Below are positions 47,878 through 59,570 of a stretch of DNA of 64,000 bases, in pieces. The notes beneath the pieces are model-generated. The model made no database searches, had not been told where the DNA came from, and was given only the letters and a program-made list of their open reading frames with translations. Made by a program: the position numbers and the translations under genes. Source of the DNA: Clavaria fumosa (lineage: Eukaryota > Basidiomycota > Agaricomycetes > Agaricales > Clavariaceae); the NCBI GenBank assembly GCA_951802425.1, contig OX637803.1, positions 806,001-870,000 of the forward strand, written 5' to 3'. Position 1 is the first letter of the stretch, and each line of letters begins with the position of its first letter.

Positions 47878-48042
47878 CCGTGTTCTGGACCCGCTCAATC
47901 TAGAATCATTTTTTGTTGGGTTTACCTTGGCTTTTTAGAGTAGAATATTGCACTACACTGTAGATAGAATTACGTAGCCTCTTTTCTCGTTCAACATCCG
48001 CTTCCGGGGTCCGAAAGTTGCTCTCGACGTTAATTGTCACGA

Positions 48043-48440
48043 ATGGCGACGCCAATCATCTTTGGTCTCGGGGCAATAGCTACCGCCGTCGTCGGAAGGC
48101 ATCTGTTTCGGAGAATCAGCCTGATGGGAGGCAGAATGGGCGGGGAAAAGTGGGTGAGAGGCGGCTTCAAGTCCAAGATGGACCGCCAGGAAGCCATCGC
48201 AATCCTCGGCCTCAAGTGCGTATTTCTCTCACTCGTGCAACTAGTACAGTAGCAGCCTTGGACTCTGACGTTTCTTCCCTTTTCTCCAGAGACGGCCCTC
48301 AGCTGCGGACGAAGCTCAAAGACGCTCACAGACATATCATGCTCACTAATCACCCCGACCGCGGCGGTTCGCCATATCTCGCTAGTAAGATTAACGAAGC
48401 GAAAGATCATCTGGATAAGTTGGAGGGGAAGTCCAGATGA
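48043..48440 (+). CDS. PAM18: PAM18/TIM14, J-protein of the mitochondrial import motor
   Basis: Inner-membrane J-domain protein that stimulates mtHsp70 during protein import through TIM23. Exons 48043-48215 and 48290-48440 give 107 residues, the normal size. One membrane span at the N-terminus ([15 protein letters not shown]) is followed by a basic linker, [19 protein letters not shown], and the J domain with the essential HPD ([21 protein letters not shown]). The end is [12 protein letters not shown]. Confidence 0.96.
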
Positions 48441-49754
48441 CTGCCTTGGACGACTCTCGACATCCAGCATTCAGATACCGTTGCCCAGAGAGCTTCACGC
48501 CTGTTCACTCACGAGGAAAGTGACCTGTGCTTCCGGAAACATACAGATAACTTTGTCGACTACACTATGTACATGCAACGGAACAAGATGTACACGGATT
48601 GTCAATGGGTGGTGGCCTGGGTTATTTGATTTGCAGCTGCTCGGGGGATCCCCGAGTCTTGTTCCATTATCGCGCTGGGCTCAAAATCCGAATTCTGAGC
48701 CCAGCGCAATCATGGCTATCTGATAGCGAAAAAAATCAGCAGGAAGCTTATCCGGAACGTCCGAGTCGCATACAAGCAGTCCCACACCAAGAAATGAGAA
48801 TTCACTCTTGGTCTTAGAGGACGTCAGGTCAGAAACTCGTACAGCAATGACACATGAACCACGTACAAGTGTGATCGCTATACTACGTCGGATGTCATCG
48901 CAACAAGAGACGTGCGCTGTGGAACGTTCAGACAAAGGACCGTCACCCACAATAACGAGTGTACATACCTCATCTAATTTAAGACGGAGCGATGTAATGG
49001 AAACTCTCGACAACCGGGGCACCGGGGAGAGCTCCTGCTAACCGAAGACATTTGGAAGCCCTTAGGCCCCAGTCGATTCGGTTGACGCTGACCGACTGCG
49101 ACGGCAAGTCGGGTACAACAACGTACTGATCAAAAAAGATTGGATTGAGGACGATGTTTCGGTAAAGGGCAAATGCAAGATGCGAGAGATGGCTCACTGC
49201 GTTGTTGGGGTCACACTCCCGGGCCCTGGAAGGTTCCCAAGGGAAAGAGCGGATCACTGAGAAGGGTTTATATAACGTTTCTGAGTCGATTTAGGGCAGG
49301 TTTGTTTCTTATTTGTCTCTGATTGTCGCCTTTGTCAGCGCTTCACACCGCCCCTTTAGTCACCGCGCCCGCCGCGCTTCACTGCCTTACTGTACGTACC
49401 AACGCTTCTCTGCTCTTTCCTGGGGTTTGTCGGATGTTGTTTATTTTTTGGTATTTCCTACGACGATGTCCTCGCGACTGGCGAGAATACATGAACCTTT
49501 CGCCTTCATCTTTCCTCGTTAAAATCTCTTGCATTGAAGGATTTGAAGCCAGACCGTGCCGGCGTCAAAGGTGGGGGTATCGTAAAAGACTGACTAGGAC
49601 TGCTACAACGCTTTCATCATCGCGGGATGTCCGTTTTTTTGTAATAAAAATATTATGATATAGAGTGCCAGAAATCGCCCTTAAAACCCTGGAAGTCATC
49701 ATCTCCCCAAGAGAGGGGCGTCAGGTAACAGCGACCCCAACAGAACACGCTCAT
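48441..49754. other. Long region without a recognised gene
   Basis: 1.3 kb between PAM18 and the secreted repeat protein, both ending toward it. A minus-strand frame of about 90 codons (49257-48979) reads like protein but has no ATG and no recognised family. A strong hairpin lies at 48672-48707. A TATATAA element on the minus strand near 49270 precedes that frame. Confidence 0.35.
48672..48707. repeat. Perfect 12-bp inverted repeat with 12-nt loop
   Basis: GCGCTGGGCTCA and its exact reverse complement TGAGCCCAGCGC are separated by 12 nt. It lies about 230 bp beyond the PAM18 stop and could form a stable hairpin in RNA from either strand. Confidence 0.85.
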
Positions 49755-50624
49755 TCACCCAAATGAGACGTAGTGCGACGTCGCTCGGTTGGCGTCGCGG
49801 GCGGCAAGCAACGCCTGGCTGACGGATGAAGGCGAGGAAGTGTCATCCCAGTTGGAGCCGCCGATTGAGAAGAGGTGAGAGCCGACGTCGCTACCCTTGA
49901 ACCCAAGGTCGTCCGTAGTCAACGAGTGTGAGCCGTCGGACGACATGATCTTGTCGAAATGGTTGGCGATGTCCCGATCGAAGCCCACGTGTCTGTCGGA
50001 CCGGCGGCTCAGGTCGACCTCAAAGTTGCTCAAGCTTGAGCGGAACTGTTCGAAGACGATGACTTGTGTCTCCACTTCGCAGATTTGTTCGAGGATGATC
50101 CTGTGTCGTTGGTGTTGAGAGAGTTGGGTATATAAAAAAAGAAGAAAGTAGACACCCTCACCTCTTCGCCATCTCTTGCAGCACCACTAGTCTTTGCTGG
50201 ATGATGTCAACTGACTGTGCATGACAGGAAACTTGGTTTTTATCGGAAAGGGAAATGTAGTTGTTTCGCGAGCCATCGAAGTTGTCGGATCCGTAGAAAT
50301 TGTCAAATCCAGACATGGAATGGTGGCCTCCCCAGCCATCAAGCGAGTGTTCACTATGACTGGAGTGTCCGCTACCAAACGAGTGTCCGCTACCGAACGA
50401 GTGTCCGCTAGAAGAAGAGTCTCCACTGACGAACGAGTGTCCGCTATCAAGCGAGTGTCCCCTACGATGATCTATATAAAGAGACAGAACGAAAGAAGTG
50501 TTTAGGGAACCGGCGGATAAGTAGAACCACTGAGCTGGTTTAACTTACGAAGAGACAGCGGCGTGGCCCTGACGGGGGAGAAGAGGGCTGCCAGCAGAAT
50601 AAAAAAGACGACTCTGGAGTACAT
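49755..50624 (-). CDS. Secreted protein with Gly-His-Ser repeats and helical C-terminal domain
   Basis: Three exons (50624-50549, 50471-50162, 50100-49755) give 243 residues. A classical signal peptide opens the protein (VVFFILLAALFSPVRA). After it, at about residues 30-65, comes a repeat of the type SGHSF(G/V), with units such as SGHSFGSGHS, rich in His, Gly and Ser, plus acidic and Tyr/Asn residues further on. The rest is helical: SVDIIQQRLVVLQEMAK, EQICEVETQVIVFEQFRSSL, then a domain with DRDIANHFDKIMSSDGSH and ending ATSHYVSFG. I recognise no family. The combination suggests an extracellular, metal-binding or surface-active protein, perhaps part of the cell wall or matrix. A minus-strand TATAAAAG lies at 50826-50833. 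Confidence 0.8.
50344..50466. repeat. Tandem coding repeat of about 18 bp in the secreted protein gene
   Basis: On the plus strand CGAGTGTCCGCTA recurs several times with a period near 18 bp, giving the in-frame SGHSF-type peptide repeat on the minus strand. Neighbouring units are nearly identical, so recent expansion is likely. Confidence 0.8.
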
Positions 50625-52432
50625 GACCGCGACGTCTGCGCAAGAGCAGGATGAGATCATGCATTTTCATCTCGAGGTTTCATACTGCTCACTTGATCTA
50701 TGAAAAGCGAATGAAGCAGGACCAACCAGGGTGAAGGAATGCGAAGATTAGGGCAAGAGAACGAGGGAGGCGACCTGGCCAAAGAAAACAAGTCTAGCTT
50801 TGGGGAGGACCTGGCATTCGACGAAGCTTTTATAGTCACGGCACTCCGAAGTGCCCAACAGGAGAGTGTACCAGGTGCTCAGCGCTGAGCGCTGATCACG
50901 CGTGAGGGATAAGATCATCAAAGAGTTTTAGCAGAGGCTGTGCTTCCATCTTTGATTTTTCTTGGTCGTTCTTGGGTTAGTCGTTCTTGTAGTGTTGAGG
51001 AAAATTACGTCCAAGTTCTAGCGTGCTTGTTCTCGTGGGTGCGTCGCATACTCTACATGTTATGTCTTATGCAAAATTCGTTAACCTTAGAATTTGCAAC
51101 ATTTCCATAGGTCTTCAAGTCGTTTACTGGGTGTATGGAGCTTTCGGAGCACACGCCTTTGATCATCATACCATGGCGACGTCTTGGCAACGACAGTACA
51201 GTATATTATATGCTTCGACGGAGAATTCTGCCTCGGTCCCTTTCGGGAAAGATGGATTAAATCCGCGTTGCACACAGGTATTTCCGAAGAGGAGTGGCGT
51301 CGGCGCCCGTCTCGCTCAACATGATGAACTGATCAATGAGTGAAGGGCTAACTGATGGCTGGTAGGGCGACCATAGGTATATCCTGACCCAATCAGCAGA
51401 GAGGACAATGTTATCTCCTAATACAGGTCTCCTCGCCAAGACTGTCCGGCAAATCGACAGGTTCGTGCATCGCCCAGCCTGGGCAAGCCATCATCAACCT
51501 CTGTCCTCGACGTGATTGCCTGAGTCGGCTGTATCCACCATATCTCGTGGCAGACTGAATGACATGGCAATGCAAATGGTGAACGTCGCTCTTTCAGGCC
51601 GGATATTATACTATTGCTCAAGTCGACCAGGCTTTCAAGACAACAGCCTTGTGCACGAGACCTCGATGCATGGACACCCCTTGTTACTCTTGCCCTCGAG
51701 AAGACTCGTATCCCACTTGCGAGAACGTATGCTGCGGTGTCACTGGTATCTGAGGCGCGATGGGCCAAATTCAGCCCGATAGTACATCTCGCAACTACAT
51801 TTGTTCGCATGTCATCCGGCTTTGCGCAGACATATGCGGAGGCCTCTGTGGCTTCACGAACCTCGGCAACTCGTTTCTCCGTAACCTGTAGGATGGTACG
51901 CGTCCTGTTGGGTGCGTTCCATGAACTTCGAGGAGGATTGTTTCTTTACAATGCAAATTCGGGTGGACAACATGGGGACTCGCGACTTCATATCTACCAA
52001 TATGCCACGGAAGCAAACCTTCAGCACGGACTGTTTGTAGGCATGCGAAGTGCGCATACATCCAAGCTGGGCGCCTTCTTATGCGCCGGAATTTGGCCCA
52101 CCATCATGCGAAACAGTGACGGTATGCACTCGCAAAGGAATAGGTTTAGACCAGTTGCTGGAGATTCTCAGGGAGGGCGCAAACTCTGAAGCCCTCGGGT
52201 TTAGAGAATAACAGATCCAGTATTGTCTCCATATAGACGTTCAAAATACTAGACTTTGCTAAGTTCGCTACGAAAGAAGCCGTGCACGTGACAAGCACGA
52301 TCATCGCGATTGTAACTCTGCTCATTCACTTCGCCACGCGCCGTCGTTCAGAACGTTCAGAGCGGGGAAAGATAGAGACACAGGATTATTGCCACCTCCA
52401 TTCCGGAAGCCTATCTAAGTGAAAGTCGCGCA
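50625..52432. other. Long region without a recognised gene
   Basis: 1.8 kb. It holds the promoter of the minus-strand secreted protein at its left and of EFM4 at its right. Between about 51020 and 52190 several open frames of 60-190 codons exist on both strands, most without a usable ATG. None contains a motif I know. It may hold a degraded gene or mobile element. Confidence 0.35.
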
Positions 52433-53361
52433 ATGGCGAGCTTTGCCCCCTCCAAACTAGGCTCTAAGGAATAGTGAGCGTTGCAAGTCCATACCACCGT
52501 GCCCACTGACGCCACACGAAATTCCAGCTGGGACCAAGTGTACAGAGATGACCTCCACAATTTCCCGGAGTTCGGCGAAGGCGAAATATGGTGTGAACGA
52601 TTCCAACACCCTCGCCCCCTAGTCCTAGTTTACCAACTCTGGATGGCAACTCGCCTCCTGTGCAGGTTCGGAAAGGAAAGCGTAGATAAAATGGTTGATT
52701 GGGCATTGAAGCACGTTCCGCCATCCACCGACCCTTCTATCATCGAGATTGGGAGCGGTAACGGAGTATTACTCTTTGCTCTGGTCGAAGCCGGGTACGC
52801 CTCGGGAAAGGCGTTGGGTATCGACTACTGCGACGACGCGGTTAAACTCGCCACTGCCGTCGGCAAAAGTCGAGGTTTAGAGGGCGTTACCTTCGCCGTT
52901 TGCGATTTTCTCCAAGAGGACCCACCGCTGCTTCCGCACATGGATCGTCTCGACTCATGGGATGTCATCATGGACAAGGGAACTTTCGACGCCATATCTT
53001 TAAGCGCCAAGGATGACACAGGGCGGTCGGCCGAGACCAAGTACCTCAGCCATGTCGCAAGGCTCTTGAAGCCAGGAGCTCATTTACTCATCACATGTGT
53101 GCCCAAGCGTTGACTTCGTTTGTGCCCTCATGCTAACATAAATATAGCGTGTAACTTCACCGAGGAGGAGCTACGGGAGATTTTTGAAACAGCAGAAACG
53201 GGTCTCGTGTATCAGTACGTAGGAGCCAGTCTAAACCTGCCAATGTGTGCTTGATCTGATTTGACTCTACTAGCTCTCGCGTAGCGCATCCTACATTCAC
53301 CTTCGGGGGCAAGAGCGGAAGCATAGTGGCTACCGTCGCATTTCGTAGGACTGCTCCATAA
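52433..53361 (+). CDS. EFM4: EFM4-type protein lysine methyltransferase (elongation factor 1-alpha)
   Basis: S-adenosylmethionine-dependent methyltransferase of the EFM4/See1 (METTL10) family, acting on lysine of eEF1A. The first exon (MASFAPSKLGSKEY) joins to WDQVYRDDLHNFPEFGEGEIW and then to FGKESVDKMVDW. The cofactor site is IIEIGSGNGVLLFAL, followed by GIDYCDDAVKLA, VCDFLQED and the catalytic-region block WDVIMDKGTFDAISL. The end has LKPGAHLLITSCNFTEEEL, then SRVAHPTFTFGGKSGSIVAT, the family signature. All introns have GT-AG ends. Its stop is only 18 bp from the stop of the opposing NOM1 gene. Confidence 0.93.
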
Positions 53362-53379
53362 AAGAACAGCGCTGCACCA

Positions 53380-56300
53380 CTAAAGATGGCCGTCAATCCC
53401 GGCCTTGAGTGTCTCCTTTGCGACATCAGCTGCCCAGGCCATGAAGCTTATCTCATTCTCCGCTTCGGGAAACGTTTGCCCAACGAAATAGAGCAATCCC
53501 ATGGTAAGCGCCTCCATACGTGTTGCTCTCAAAAAGACTTCCTCTAAAGGGCCACGCTGGGGAATCGCCGGCAGATTGGCTTCATTTGTGAGAGGCGTTG
53601 TTACCTGTGAGCTGATGAAAAGCTGCGAGAGGATTTCTTGTAAAAAAGAGCGAGTTGTAGGCTTGAGCGCCGCGAAATCGACAGGCTGAATGAAACATGA
53701 GCAGTTGGCCAGCGACGAAAAAGCCACGATTGCCTACCTTGAGCACCCCCAATCCTATACAGTCCTTTGCAATCCACCAGGCATAAGCTTTTGCGACGTT
53801 CTTCATTTTCGTCGTCATGATCACGGGTCCAGGTCTTGCATCAGAATCGGCGTTGTCAGCTTTCAGATTTTTAACAACCTCTAGACCACCGATTTTCGTC
53901 TCGCCGAGTTCGCGCATGAAATCCCAGAGCGAGTATTGCAACGTGATCTTGTGACAATGTGAAGTGCGGCATAATTGTTGGCAGACAAGGGTGTAGTAAG
54001 GGTTGTATACCTTCTCCTATGAAGCAGGCACGTTATCGACGACAAAACGGAATGAAGCGCACGACGCACATTCCCGCAGCAATGCAATAGCACCTTTATA
54101 ATTTCTCGTTGCTGTACTTCTTTTAATTTCAACGCAGCCAGTCGGTCGCATGCATCAACATAGTCCTGCATCAACAATCAGCCACGTTTCCCTATGACAA
54201 CAGAGCCACCTTACCTCGCTGCTCATAAGGACAACGAACACCGCGCGACGGATACTCGTGTTCATGCCTTGTTTCCTTGCTAAATTCATCAGAGCGCTTT
54301 CGTCCTCCCCATCGACTTTTTCTGTGTGCGGGATATTTTCTCCAGGTTCATTCGCTGCTTGTCTGTCTTTAAGCGAGGCCCCGCCCCACGCGGCTCCGAC
54401 AAGCCACCATTTGCCTGTACTCTCCGCCGTGCGAAGATCTGCGAGGGTCACCCGGATGGGCTCGGGTGGATTCGCTTATGTCCCCCCGTGAATATGATTT
54501 CTTGGTCCAGTCGCAACAGATGCTCACCTCTACGTTTCTTAGAGATTGCACCAAGGAGTTTCTTCACTCGTTCCAACGCCTCGGCTGCCCCACCCTGCAG
54601 ATTGCCATTCCAGTTCCCAACCCGCCTGGACTTGTTATTTTTCAGGTCGACCAGTGTCTCGACCATGAATCGCGTCCTCGAACTGACGCGTTGAGCTCGA
54701 TTCAGTGTCGAGCAACCAGTAATGGACAAACCTGACGGCACCAAGCATCCGCTCTTGGATGATATTTACTATGTCTTTCAGAGCATTCGGATCATCCGCT
54801 CGCATCTGGGCACCGGATGCTAGAGTATCGGCGTCAATGGGTCCGTTGCATCATCAAAGGAGAGGAGAACTAGACGCACTGCGGGCGATGATCAGCACCA
54901 ACTCGACGTCTATTTCGCGCAACTCCATTTGCTTGAGAATATCGTCCCGCGGCTCCAGCAGCTCACGAACCAAGTCAAACATAAGTGGACACGAAACCAA
55001 TTGTAGGTTGTACAGGAAAGCCAAGAGGAGCAACAGATTAGCAGCTTGCTTTCTTTGTGGCGCGGGAATCGCGTCGTCTTCTGACAAAGGTAGAGAAACA
55101 CCATTATTCGTCGTGATGGGGAGGACATCCTCGGCACGGAACTCGTGGTAGAACTCCACGAGTCTCTGAATAAAACGGGGTGCTACGCGGCGTCTTACGG
55201 AGTGCATAAGGTTATCGTGGATGAGTACGTACCGAAATCCCCGCTAAAAGCAGCCCTTGCCAAGGCTGCGACGAAAGCGGCATAGAGGAGGACATATGAG
55301 TCGAGATGGGTCGTAGGAGCAGCAACAGCATTCAAAAGGATTTGGGTGAGAGCTGTTGTCATATCTGCAAAGTGTAAGCAAACAATACCTCAGTGCAACT
55401 TCAGAACGCTGAATTTGGGTAACTGACCATGCCTGGTATAGTCTCTGTACACGTCCTCGACACTGTCTACGATGCTGCTCATGTTTGCTTCACTCATGCT
55501 ATATTTTCTCAACCATCAGATGTAGGTTCAAGTAGATTGCGTGAAGACTTACCGGTTCAACAACCCTTTGAGTTGGCGCAAAAGCTTGTCCGGTGGCTCA
55601 TATTGTTGCTGAAGCACGGCTGATGGAGGAGAATTGGGAAGGTACGGGGTAACATACGAAGGGACAAAATGAACGAGGTGAGCATGACAACTCAAGGGAG
55701 ACATACGCGAAGCCACTGTGGGCGACGATTCTGCGTGGGAAGGTTCAGCTGACTCAAGATCACGACCTTCACAGCCCAACCATTCTGAGTCTTCCTGGTT
55801 GGGATCCCATTCATCCGAGGCAGACTCAGAGCTAGCGGTTGGAGAGACCATGGCCTTCACACGTTAGGCAGGAATCAATGCCGTATTTTTGAATAAACGT
55901 ACGGGAATTTCAGGTACCCTGATGCGCGAAACCAATTCCATAAGATCTACCATGTCGGGTCGTGAGTATGATTCTTACGAGTTTGCAATAACTTACCGTC
56001 CAGCCCATCTCCCTCCTTCTGTTTACCTTTCCAACCACTCAATTTGGACTCTAAATGGGCAATATAGGCATCTTCTCGTTTTTCATACTCGGTCCGGACG
56101 GGGAGTAGTTGTGCTTGATGTTTACGTGAGGATGATCTGCCGACGCTGCTGCGAGACATTTTCGAGTTGGAGGCTTTGGTAGGGTCATTCAAAACACGGG
56201 TCACAGTCGTTGATGGAGCAGGTTGTCGCAATGATTTGGACTGAGTCTTCGCAACGACGATAGGTGTGTTTGTTAACTTTCTGCGTTTGGAAAATGGCGT

Positions 56301-56589
56301 TTCCGTTTCCTGATCCTCCGTTGGTCGTTTGTTCTTGCCATTAGTTGAAGAACTGAGAGTTGAGGCAAAGAAGTTCGCTTTCCGACGCTTCACGCTGAGG
56401 CGAGCTTGTTTCCTTACTTCCTTTCGAGATAATTGAGGTCGAGGCTTTCGGTGAGGATGTATTACATCTGAAGTGAGCATGAATACCAAGAACAATGTGC
56501 AGTTTTCAAGGGGGAGAAAAACCTGGAATAGCAGCTAACTGATTGAGCAGAGCTTGCGGAAGCTGCACTGTTGGATTGCGCGCTCGCAT
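53380..56589 (-). CDS. NOM1/SGD1-like nucleolar MIF4G-MA3 protein
   Basis: Nucleolar protein needed for small ribosomal subunit maturation. Many exons. The start MRARNPTVQLPQALLNQLAA continues into the basic block RKPRPQLSRKEVRKQARL and a Lys/Ser-rich linker. An acidic stretch (DEWDPNQEDSEWLG) follows, and then the MIF4G domain: KLLRQLKGLLNRLSEANMSS, ALTQILLNAVAAPTTHLDSY, YVLLYAAFVAALAK and LLLLAFLYNLQLVSC. The MA3 domain is visible in TSIRRAVFVVLMSSE, DYVDACDRLAALKLKEVQ, REIIKVLLHCCGN and QYSLWDFMRELGE. The C-terminal exons end ETLKAGIDGHL. The ATG at 56589 fits because it opens the PQALLNQL motif. Confidence 0.9.
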
Positions 56590-56802
56590 TTCGGTGAACT
56601 GCCAGTGCTAAGAGGAGGAGACGCTGTTTGGTCGTGATCATCCGTCTCCTTCTGGCAATTACCCACAAATGGCATCTGCTGAGCGCACTTTGAGCGGTCC
56701 ATCGTTAATCAGATGCAATCCAACGGGACCAACATGGACCAACAAGCTTGAGCGGACAAACGGCAGCCCATCGCCTGAGAATCCACAACTACTGTGGACA
56801 CT

Positions 56803-59570
56803 ATGACCCTTTCATTCTCTCTTGACCAGAATCTTCTCGATGTCTACACCGACCCAATTAGGATTCAAGGCCCAATACCCGAGCAATCGCTCAGCGATGA
56901 CTTGCTCGACACGCTCCTTACGAAATCCGATAGTGCGGTTGGCATTTCAGCCGCTTATTCGTCGAAGCACAAATTGGTTGCCCTTGCGATTGCAAACGCG
57001 ACTGATGTCTTAATCTTACAACCCACCTCACGGCCCACCCAGGCTGCGGCTCGAAAATCGCTGTGCGATCGCTTGCTATGTCGTGAGGTCGGGAATGCTT
57101 TTGCCTTCGACTTAGCACAATTGGCGTTGGGTCTCTTTCAAGATTATGAATTGCGAATCGACAACGCCATAGACATTCAAGCTGCGTTTGCATCCCATGT
57201 CAAAAATCACTATCCATGCACATCAATCGAATACGCCGTGGCTGACAAGGGCGAAGTCAACCAGAACAATGTTCGAAAGATTTTCGATCCGGAGAGCATG
57301 CAATGGGATCCAGAGGATTGGAAGAAACGGAGCGATCTCGCTCAGCGAGCCTGGGTTTCACATTACATATCGCAAATACCCGAGGTAGAACACATCTTTG
57401 AGCAAACGGAGCGGGTGTGTACGTCACGCCTCCAGGAAGAGGTGCGTGGCCAGAGTTTGTATCAGATACCTGAGCATATATTATTTTCAGTATCTACAAT
57501 ACCTTGCAAAGGAAGCTCGCGACAAACAGCGACTCGAAAGCATGAAATCTTCCAAGGTTACGCACGACATTTCCTCTGCGGAAGGGGATAGCGACGGCCG
57601 TCTTAAGGTGCGGCAAAGCAAATTTTCTGACCGTATGAGAATATCATACAACCAAGCAAGTATTTTGAAGCTATTGTTAATGTTATACTGACCATCTATC
57701 ACTTTTAGCGGTTGAAAATTCATGCCGAAGGCCCACGTGGTCCCTACGTTGTTCCTGGTAAGATTAAGAAAATCAAAGGGAAAGAGGTGATGATCGAGAC
57801 CAAAGACGGCCTCATCGGGAAGCAAATTCACTCCATAACAACGCACGGTCAAGGCTTTCCCACAATGTCTGCTACAAAGCAAGCACGTCTCCTACTTGGG
57901 GCTTTGCAAGGCAAGGGCGATGTCTTGGGTAATCCTTGGTTCCAATATCTTTCAAACCACGTCGGAGGAGTCAAGTGGCCCCTCAACTTTTTTCCGGAGA
58001 GCACTGAGCCTGAGTCTCCTGAGGCTATTCGGCAATTTACTCGCCCCCTCAATGATTCTCAGCAAGCGGCTGTCAAACATATGCTGACTCGCACGAAGGA
58101 GAATTGCGTCACAATCGTTCAGGTAGCCTATATCTTGTTGTGGATCTAATTGTATTGAGATGAGCAATTGGCAGGGCCCGCCAGGGACTGGTAAGACAAG
58201 CGTCATTGCGGCATTCGTTGAAGGTGCCCTACAAGATGGGCTCCGCGGAATATGGCTTACTGCTCAATCTAATGTCGCAGTCAAGAACATTGCTGAGAAA
58301 CTTGCGTCATCCGGTTTCTTCGATTGGCGACTTCTGGTTTCAACAGATTTCCATCTTGATTGGTGAGTGCAGTTTTGTGGCCTCTCAATAGTACTTATTT
58401 CTTTCAAAGGCATGAACATCTTTATGCTGGGGGTCTATGTCGGAATGTCATTCGCTCCGATGCCTTCTCTCGTGCGACCATGATAGCGACATTGGGAGGA
58501 GTCCAGGTAGTCCTTTGTACCCTGAATATGCTTTCGAACCCTCGCTTGCAAGTTGTGAAAGCCACCATCCCTCTCAACACACTGGTAGTAGATGAGGCCA
58601 GTCAAATCCTCATCCATGACTATACACCAATCATCACAACATATATTGAGACTCTGCGGAAGATTTGTTTCATCGGGGATGATAAACAGCGTATGATTGT
58701 GCTCCAGAAGGATGCTTCATGACTGACTTGCCAATACACAGTACCGCCTCACGGAGCTGAACAAGTCGAACGGCTGGAAAGCATCTTTGAGAAGGAACAT
58801 CTCAATGGACAGGCAATTTTCCTTAATACCCAATGCAAGTTTCACTCTTATTCATAGCCCGTTGTTTGCTTACTTGGATTTAGATCGTATGCCACCACAA
58901 ATTGGTGCTTTTATCTCTGCAGAAGTGTATGAGGAGCTGCTGCAATCCAATCCAAACCACCCCGTCACCAGCTCGACTTTGGCATGCCACTTTATTGATG
59001 TTGCGGATGGTCAGGAAGCACGTCGTGACCCGGGTGATACAAGTTGGATGGTGAGTAGATGTCAGTTGATATTAAGCTTGAATTCTGACCATTTTATCAA
59101 CTAGAATTCTGCTGAGCTTCAAGTTGTGCTGCAAGTTGCTCAACGTTTTGAGGAGGAACAACGAAGTTTCCGTATTATCACTCCCTATGACTCCCAGCGC
59201 AATGCTATTGAAAAGGGGTTGAAGGAGAACAATCTCAAATGGGAGGACAAGTGTTTCAATGTTGATTCATTCCAAGGTCTAGTATCAGCCCAAATCTACT
59301 GTTTCAAATTCCTGAATTAATAATCTTCACACAGGAAATGAAGATGATTACATTATCATCTCTGTTGTCAGGTCAAGAGAAATAGGCTTTCTGAAGAGTG
59401 AAAGGCGCACAAATGTCATGCTAACTCGTTTCAAGAAGGGGATGGTAATATGCTCAAGCAAGGCCTTCTTGACTGGGGAAGCAGCATCATCACTGGTGGG
59501 AAAGTTGGCTGCTCATGTAGATGAGAGGGCATGGGTAAGTGTGAATGATCTGGAGAATGCAGATTTGTAA
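56803..59570 (+). CDS. Superfamily 1 RNA/DNA helicase (UPF1/SMUBP2-like)
   Basis: Putative ATP-dependent 5'-3' helicase. The N-terminal third (MTLSFSLDQNLLDVYTDPI through FDLAQLALGLFQDYELRID) is unlike UPF1 and may be a nuclease-like or binding domain of its own. A barrel-like segment follows (GPYVVPGKIKKIKGKEVMI). Helicase motifs: Q-type LNDSQQAAVKHML, motif I GPPGTGKTSVIAAF, Ia WLTAQSNVAVKNIA, II TLVVDEASQ, III CFIGDDKQ joined to LPPHGAEQ, IV FRIITPYDSQ, V NVDSFQGNEDDYIIISVVRS and VI NVMLTRFKKGMVI. All essential residues look intact. The last exons fall in a CpG-free block, while earlier exons have normal composition. Confidence 0.9.

Noticed and set aside
48979..49257. Minus-strand frame of about 90 codons with protein-like composition
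   Set aside because: No ATG, a stop just upstream and no recognised family; not enough to call a gene despite a nearby TATATAA.
51614..52189. 191-codon plus-strand open frame
   Set aside because: Begins at a non-ATG codon and shows no known motif; kept only as part of the unexplained 1.8-kb region.
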